Assembly: GCA_943704525.1 (NCBI GenBank)
Contig: CALSCQ010001161.1
Span: forward strand, 1 to 11,354
Reading direction: 5' to 3'
Length of the DNA stretch: 11,354 nucleotides
Source: Pigoraptor vietnamica
Lineage: Eukaryota > Opisthokonta > Filasterea
A program made the position numbers and the translations under genes. The first letter of the stretch is position 1. Each line of letters starts with the position of its first letter. The notes under the pieces were generated by a model, which ran no database searches, had not been told where the DNA came from, and saw only the letters and a list, made by a program, of their open reading frames with translations. This document shows, piece by piece, positions 7,789 through 11,354 of this stretch.

Positions 7789-8271
7789 TGCCGTCAATGC
7801 ACACTCGCCGCGTTCGTCTGTTATTGCGCGTTCGATTGCGTCGGCACGTTTTTGTAAATTTAATGGCACGCCCCCGCACGCGCACATTTTCACGCTAGCC
7901 GCAGTGAGTGCTGCCGTCCGAGGTACAGCGGATTCAGCACATTGTGCGGGTTGGCTGTCCGCGTTCCTGCTGTCCGTTGTCCGGTCCAGTCCATTGCTCC
8001 GGCTCTCATGTCGAGCAAATTCGCGGCGGGCACCCACCAGCAGAGCAATTCAATGGCGCTTATCAAGCGGAACGTGAGCCACCGCAGATCGCTGACTGTA
8101 TGGATAGGGTTAACCCTATGTTGGACGTGGAGAGCTTCTCACCGGTGCGTTAGTTGCTGCAAGGGCGCGTGCAATCAACTACACTCGGCAACCGGCGCGT
8201 GGCGTAAACTTCGTCGATTTTCGGAACAGCGGCGATCTTACTAGACTAAGAAGTTGTATTCGAGGACCACT
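7789..8271. other. Convergent intergenic region, FAM184 / NOLC1 3' ends
   Basis: These 483 bp lie between the FAM184 stop and the NOLC1 stop, the two genes facing each other. TGTAA at 7853-7857 lies 65 nt after the FAM184 stop. A 16-bp palindrome stands at 8104-8119 and a CAACCGGC at 8189-8196. A weak spliced short ORF (8008-8073 joined to 8154-8207, 39 residues) is possible but unsupported by any family match, so I do not call it as a gene. Confidence 0.6.
8104..8119. other. Perfect 16-bp palindrome with telomere-like arms
   Basis: ATAGGGTTAACCCTAT is its own reverse complement. Each arm carries TAGGGTTA, one unit of a TTAGGG-type telomere repeat, meeting head to head. It may be a dimeric factor site of the Tbf1/Reb1 or telobox type, or chance. 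Confidence 0.6.
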
Positions 8272-9613
8272 TCAGTCATCAAACTTGATCGAATAGACAT
8301 TCGTGTCAATGGCACCACCACGGTACGAACCGCGCTTCTTCTTCGTCTTCTCGTGCCGGAAACTCTTTCCGCGAGTGAACTTGAGGTCATCGTTTGCCTT
8401 CTCGCCCCAGCTGCCAGCCGCGCCCCTCTGCAGCAAAGTTGATACAACACAATCAGAACCCGCGAATCGGGCGTTCAAGTTATGGACAAACCACAGTAGA
8501 ACGCTTGAAGTGCAACATTCCGTCCCGCGCGTGTTACGGGACGAGACACCTAGTATACATCGTGGCAGTAACCGCCGCAACTGAGTCCACTAACCCACCT
8601 TGCCCTCGAACGAATTGTCCTTGAGCCGCGTGTCCACTTGCACCGCCGTCGGGTCGATGCGGCGGAAGGGCGCGTTTGCATTGCGGCGCCCCTTTCCCTT
8701 GGCAGAGCCGCTCCCATCTTGCTCGGATGAGTCGGCAGAGCGGAGCTGGGACGCGGGCGTCGACGCAGATGCGGGAGCGGGCGCCGGCGACGACCCGCTG
8801 CTGTTTGCACTCGATTTGGACGACGAATCCGACTTTTCCGACGATTTCGACGACTTCGAAGACTTCGAAGACTTCGAAGACTTCGATGAAGCATCCGAGT
8901 CGGAGGAGTCGGAGGAGTCGGAGGAGTCGGAGGACGAGTCGGAGGAGTCGGAGGAGGACGAGGAGGACTTCGATGATTTGGACGAGGCTGACGAGGATTC
9001 CGACGAATCGGACGAATCGGAGTCGGACGAGGAGGACGAGTCCGACGAGTCAGAGGAAGCGGCGGAGGCTGCACCGTTGTGAGTCTTGCCATTCATGTGG
9101 CCATCAGAGTCCGCGTCACTGCTGTCGGCGCGGGCCTTCTTCGCCGGGGGCTCCGCTTCAGAGTCACTCGACTCACTCGAGTCGCTCGAGTCGCTCGACG
9201 AGTCGCTCTCGCTTGCCTTGTCGTCTTCGCCGCGTTTCCTCTTGCGGCTGTGCGCAATGAAGGCGCACAAAGGGTAAGGTACGTTACGGCCTTGGCCCGT
9301 AAGACAGGCACCAACACTGGCACTAAACTAGTGACTCATGGGACCACTTGAAAACCACCCCACACCTTGCGAGTCCCTCGGTGAATATCTCCATCAAGTC
9401 GGGGCCGTCGCCATTTTGGCGCAATGCCTGCGTTGGATGCGGCTCAGCAATTGTCAGCGAGCCCACATACGTTGTGAAGTGGAGGGCCACTGAATGCGGC
9501 AACTTATAACTCACGGGGGCCTCTCGCTCGAGCGACTGCGCCGTCTTCTTGAGCCCATGCGACTTGAGAAAGGCAAGGACGGCGGGGTACAAGTCGGAGG
9601 GAACGGCCGCCAT
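8272..9613 (-). CDS. NOLC1: Nopp140/NOLC1 (Srp40-like) nucleolar phosphoprotein
   Basis: Minus-strand exons 9613-9515, 9427-9366, 9247-8599 and 8427-8272 join to 966 nt, 321 residues. Nopp140 is a nucleolar and Cajal-body chaperone of snoRNPs that also links to RNA polymerase I. N-terminal [18 protein letters not shown] (4-21) is the LisH segment and [10 protein letters not shown] (44-53) its continuation. RKRKR (55-59) and PPAKKARA are basic patches, likely nuclear signals. Residues about 66-215 are mostly SSD, SSE and SSK runs, good casein kinase 2 sites. The C-terminal SRP40_C domain begins PFRRI (247) and includes WGEKAN, KGRSFRH-like [19 protein letters not shown] and ends SIKFDD. The protein is shorter than human NOLC1 (about 700) and yeast Srp40 (about 400), with a single acidic tract instead of many alternating blocks. 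ATG context is ACA-ATG-G. Intron phases and both end domains agree, so the identity is very likely. Confidence 0.93.
8852..8887 (-). repeat. 9-bp tandem repeat encoding Ser-Lys-Ser units
   Basis: Four copies of GACTTCGAA on the plus strand, the last with one change. On the coding minus strand they give the SSK run of NOLC1. The near-identical DNA suggests recent slippage growth. Confidence 0.85.
8897..8960 (-). repeat. 9-bp tandem repeat encoding Ser-Ser-Asp units
   Basis: Repeated GAGTCGGAG on the plus strand with one GAC interruption. It encodes the SSD run of NOLC1. The opposite strand has a long Asp/Glu-rich open frame, which is only the antisense of this tract. Confidence 0.85.
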
Positions 9614-9824
9614 TGTGGAAGCTCAGTGCGGAGGCACTTTGCGCGATTGGAGGTCGGGAAGCCGTAATTTGACATTTACAGGCCTTGCACGTGGAGTAGT
9701 GGTGATGTCTGGTACACATTTCAATTGCACTCCGTATTCTTACTTAGTTGGTGTCTTTTAATAGGGCGTACGATGCAAGATTTAGTAACTGCACTTCTTA
9801 GAGGTAACAGTTTTTGTAACGTGC

Positions 9825-9848
9825 CACGTGATCACAATAATGACGTCA
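9825..9848. promoter_or_regulatory. E-box and full CRE palindrome
   Basis: CACGTGAT is followed 10 bp after the E-box by TGACGTCA. CACGTGAT also occurs at 3890 in the FAM184 promoter, and the CRE with its AATAA flank recurs inverted at 1053-1064. Reading by bHLH and bZIP factors is inferred from consensus. Confidence 0.5.
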
Positions 9849-9857
9849 TGAATCCCG

Positions 9858-9866
9858 GGCGCCAAA
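9858..9866 (-). promoter_or_regulatory. E2F-like site
   Basis: GGCGCCAAA is the reverse complement of TTTGGCGCC, an E2F/DP consensus. It sits between the CRE and the downstream start codon. A single short match, so only suggestive. Confidence 0.3.
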
Positions 9867-9998
9867 CTTTCAAAACCAACCGGTCGGGAACGAACGAGTT
9901 TCGAACGATGAACGCCGGCGCACTCACGGAGTTCGCAAATCCACTTGAGAAAAGCCTTTCGCTTCACATTCTCCGTTGAGGCTGCTACTTTATCAGGG

Positions 9999-11199
9999 AT
10001 GGCGCAGGTCCAGCCACCCGGCGTCTACACGAACAGCCACCCGCCCCTCGCGCTGCCTCCCGCTTTCCCTGCCGGCACTGTCATGAAGGGGCGCAACATC
10101 AACCCGGGCGATCCCCTTTCACAAGGCGATGTTCTGGACGCGAAGGATGACTATGCGAAGGTTTCAAAGAGTGAGTGGATCCCTCCGTAGCCTTCCTCGT
10201 ACTGTTGTGCTACGAGTGAGCGAGTGGATGTCGCTCGTCGACGTTCGTGGCGTGTTCAGACTTCAGGGTGACTGTGACCGAGTGGGCGTGCGCCCATGCG
10301 TTCGTACCGTTTTAGTCATCTGTGAATAGGTGGATGTGCATTGCGTTGCGTTGTGTGACGTATTCTGGGGCTCACAACCCCCGTCCCGCACCAGTGGTGT
10401 CGCTGTACTCCGCGTACATACCCCTCGCTGTCCGGCAGGTTGCGCTGGGGCGCGCTGAAACCCGCCTGAGGGACATAGAACTGGAAAGTGAGGACGAGAG
10501 ACGTCATCAACGAGTCGATTTGCCGCTATTGTGCTGTCTTAGGCTGATTTGTGTGTTCGCCTCTCGCTCCAACAGACTCGTACACGGGGTATCAGGCGAT
10601 ACAGAACTCTCTGGCTGCGATACAGGCGACGCAGACGGCCATGCAGGCGACGCTGACGGCGATGCAGTCGAAGTTGGACAGCATCGACCTGAGAACGCGC
10701 GTCCTCGGATACCACCGCGACAATGACGAGACTCGTGCTTTTAACGCGCGCGCACGGTCTCCAACTGACGCCTTCTCTCCCCTCCGTTTGTCGGTAAGTC
10801 TAATGTCAACACAGTTGTCGACCCGCACTCTTCAACTTACTCTTCAACTTGGTATTGACGGTGGGGCTGCCGCAGGAGGTTGGCACGCTCCCGCCCCTTC
10901 CGCTCCAGGCGGCCAGATTCAGTGTCGGCGACCGGCAGCAGCTCAATGCGCTGCACAACACGGTGCTTCAAGGCATCCCGCCGCAGGACCCCACCGCCGC
11001 GCGCCTCGGCCTTCGCCCGGGATACATTGGCGGAGCCGGCATCGACGACATCTTTCCGCGCCACGATGATGATCTCAACAGCATGACGAAGCTGGATGTG
11101 TACAAGTTTGTCACGTGGTACAACACGAACTGCGGCATCGCTCCCGGCGATACCCGCCCGAAGATGATCCAGAAACTGCGCCGCTTCATTGCCGCCTAA
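9999..11199 (+). CDS. Uncharacterised coiled-coil protein with SAP-like C-terminal tail
   Basis: I do not recognise a named family. Proposed exons 9999-10170, 10395-10487, 10576-10793 and 10876-11199 give 807 nt, 268 residues. The first 57 residues are Pro/Gly-rich (PPGVY, HPPLALPPAFP). Residues about 75-130 are helical, with a short AIQATQTAMQATLTAMQ repeat and few charges. Next come Asn/Arg-rich FNARARSP and a PLRLS...LPPLPL segment. The last 43 residues, from DDLNSMTKLDVYKF to KMIQKLRRFIAA, look like a SAP/HeH-type helix-extension-helix. This layout (short coiled coil, N/A/R motif, FPxxxxDL, terminal helices) recalls small uncharacterised fungal proteins, from memory only. Exons 3 and 4 are sure. 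Exon 2's acceptor at 10394 is chosen by phase; donor 10161 with acceptor 10438 is an alternative that swaps about 17 residues. No signal peptide or membrane segment is seen. Confidence 0.75.
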
Positions 11200-11354
11200 G
11201 TCATTGCAAGCCCTAACGAGGACTGCGACCGCTGCGGCCGTGTGCGCGCGTAGCATCTTTTGTTAATCTTCACATTGTATCTGGCCGGTTGATCCGATGT
11301 CCTTGGCTGCGTTGCGTTGCGTGCACCGTTCCTCCCCCCCCCCCCCTAACCCCC
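11200..11354 (+). other. Downstream region ending in C tract
   Basis: No gene is visible in these 155 bp after the last stop codon. A reverse-strand CAACCGGC copy lies at 11284-11291. A run of 13 C at 11334-11346 is followed by TAACCCC at the edge. No AATAAA signal is present. Confidence 0.6.
11334..11346. repeat. Poly-C tract at right edge
   Basis: Thirteen consecutive C, then TAACCCC. It mirrors the G tract at the left edge and could mark an assembly limit. Confidence 0.8.

Larger units (their letters stand above)
9614..9998. promoter_or_regulatory. Divergent promoter region, NOLC1 / SAP-like gene
   Basis: These 385 bp lie between two start codons facing apart. Sites cluster in 9825-9884: E-box CACGTG (9825-9830), CRE TGACGTCA (9841-9848), E2F-like GGCGCCAAA (9858-9866) and CAACCGGT (9877-9884). 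The NOLC1-proximal part is AT-richer, with TTTTAATAGG near 9758. No gene is seen in it. Confidence 0.6.

Noticed and set aside
7307-7885. Minus-strand frame with Thr-His runs
   Set aside because: The runs come from the GT microsatellite in a FAM184 intron, and the rest is antisense of FAM184 exon 2.
8600-9082. Plus-strand Asp/Glu-rich open frame of 160 residues
   Set aside because: It is the reverse of the Ser/Asp repeat tract of NOLC1; the minus-strand frame has conserved domains on both sides.
10439-10487. Joining exon 1 of the last gene at donor 10171 to acceptor 10438
   Set aside because: The phase would give an in-frame TGA after seven codons; acceptor 10394 keeps the frame.
11344-11354. 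Telomere repeat at right edge (CCCTAACCCC)
   Set aside because: Only one unit is present after a pure C run, with no tandem array, so a chromosome end is not supported.

Overview
This is nuclear DNA from a eukaryote with a GC-rich, compact, intron-containing genome. Every long protein match is broken by short GT...AG introns (77 to 224 bp). Splicing restores frames that match eukaryotic families, and start codons sit in purine -3 / mostly G +4 contexts. There are no operons, Shine-Dalgarno signals, tRNAs, rRNAs, CRISPR arrays or transposases that I can see. The set of genes (NIM1-like AMPK-related kinase, FAM184 coiled-coil protein, Nopp140) suggests a unicellular or simple eukaryote. I cannot name the lineage from the sequence, though the first two families would fit something close to opisthokonts.

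Layout. (1) 1-629, minus strand: first coding exon (150-629) of a protein kinase whose glycine loop, VAIK lysine and helix-C glutamate look most like NIM1; the rest of the gene lies beyond the left edge. (2) 630-1090: divergent promoter region. (3) 1091-3744, plus strand: a nine-exon pyruvate kinase of 589 residues with all catalytic and K+-site residues I could check, plus an N-terminal extension of about 110 residues that starts with a possible N-myristoylation signal. (4) 3745-4170: intergenic DNA with a perfect 9-bp stem-loop and two E-boxes. (5) 4171-7788, plus strand: a three-exon, 1105-residue coiled-coil protein with both conserved ends of FAM184, and an interior made of duplicated modules and four 22-residue tandem repeats. 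(6) 7789-8271: convergent intergenic DNA with a 16-bp palindrome. (7) 8272-9613, minus strand: a four-exon Nopp140/NOLC1 (yeast Srp40) homologue with an N-terminal LisH, a Ser/Asp-rich centre and a C-terminal SRP40_C domain. (8) 9614-9998: divergent promoter region with E-box, CRE and E2F-like sites. (9) 9999-11199, plus strand: a four-exon, 268-residue protein of unknown function with a coiled coil and a SAP-like C-terminal tail. (10) 11200-11354: downstream DNA ending in a C tract.

The genes are not an obvious pathway. They look like unrelated housekeeping and cytoskeletal genes packed as two head-to-head pairs and one tail-to-tail pair. The most interesting points are the possibly membrane-anchored pyruvate kinase, the repeat growth inside FAM184, the uncharacterised SAP-like protein, short motifs shared by several intergenic regions, and a strong preference for GTG at splice donors. 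All exon joins are my own inference from frame, splice signals and recalled family similarity; none has been tested against transcripts.
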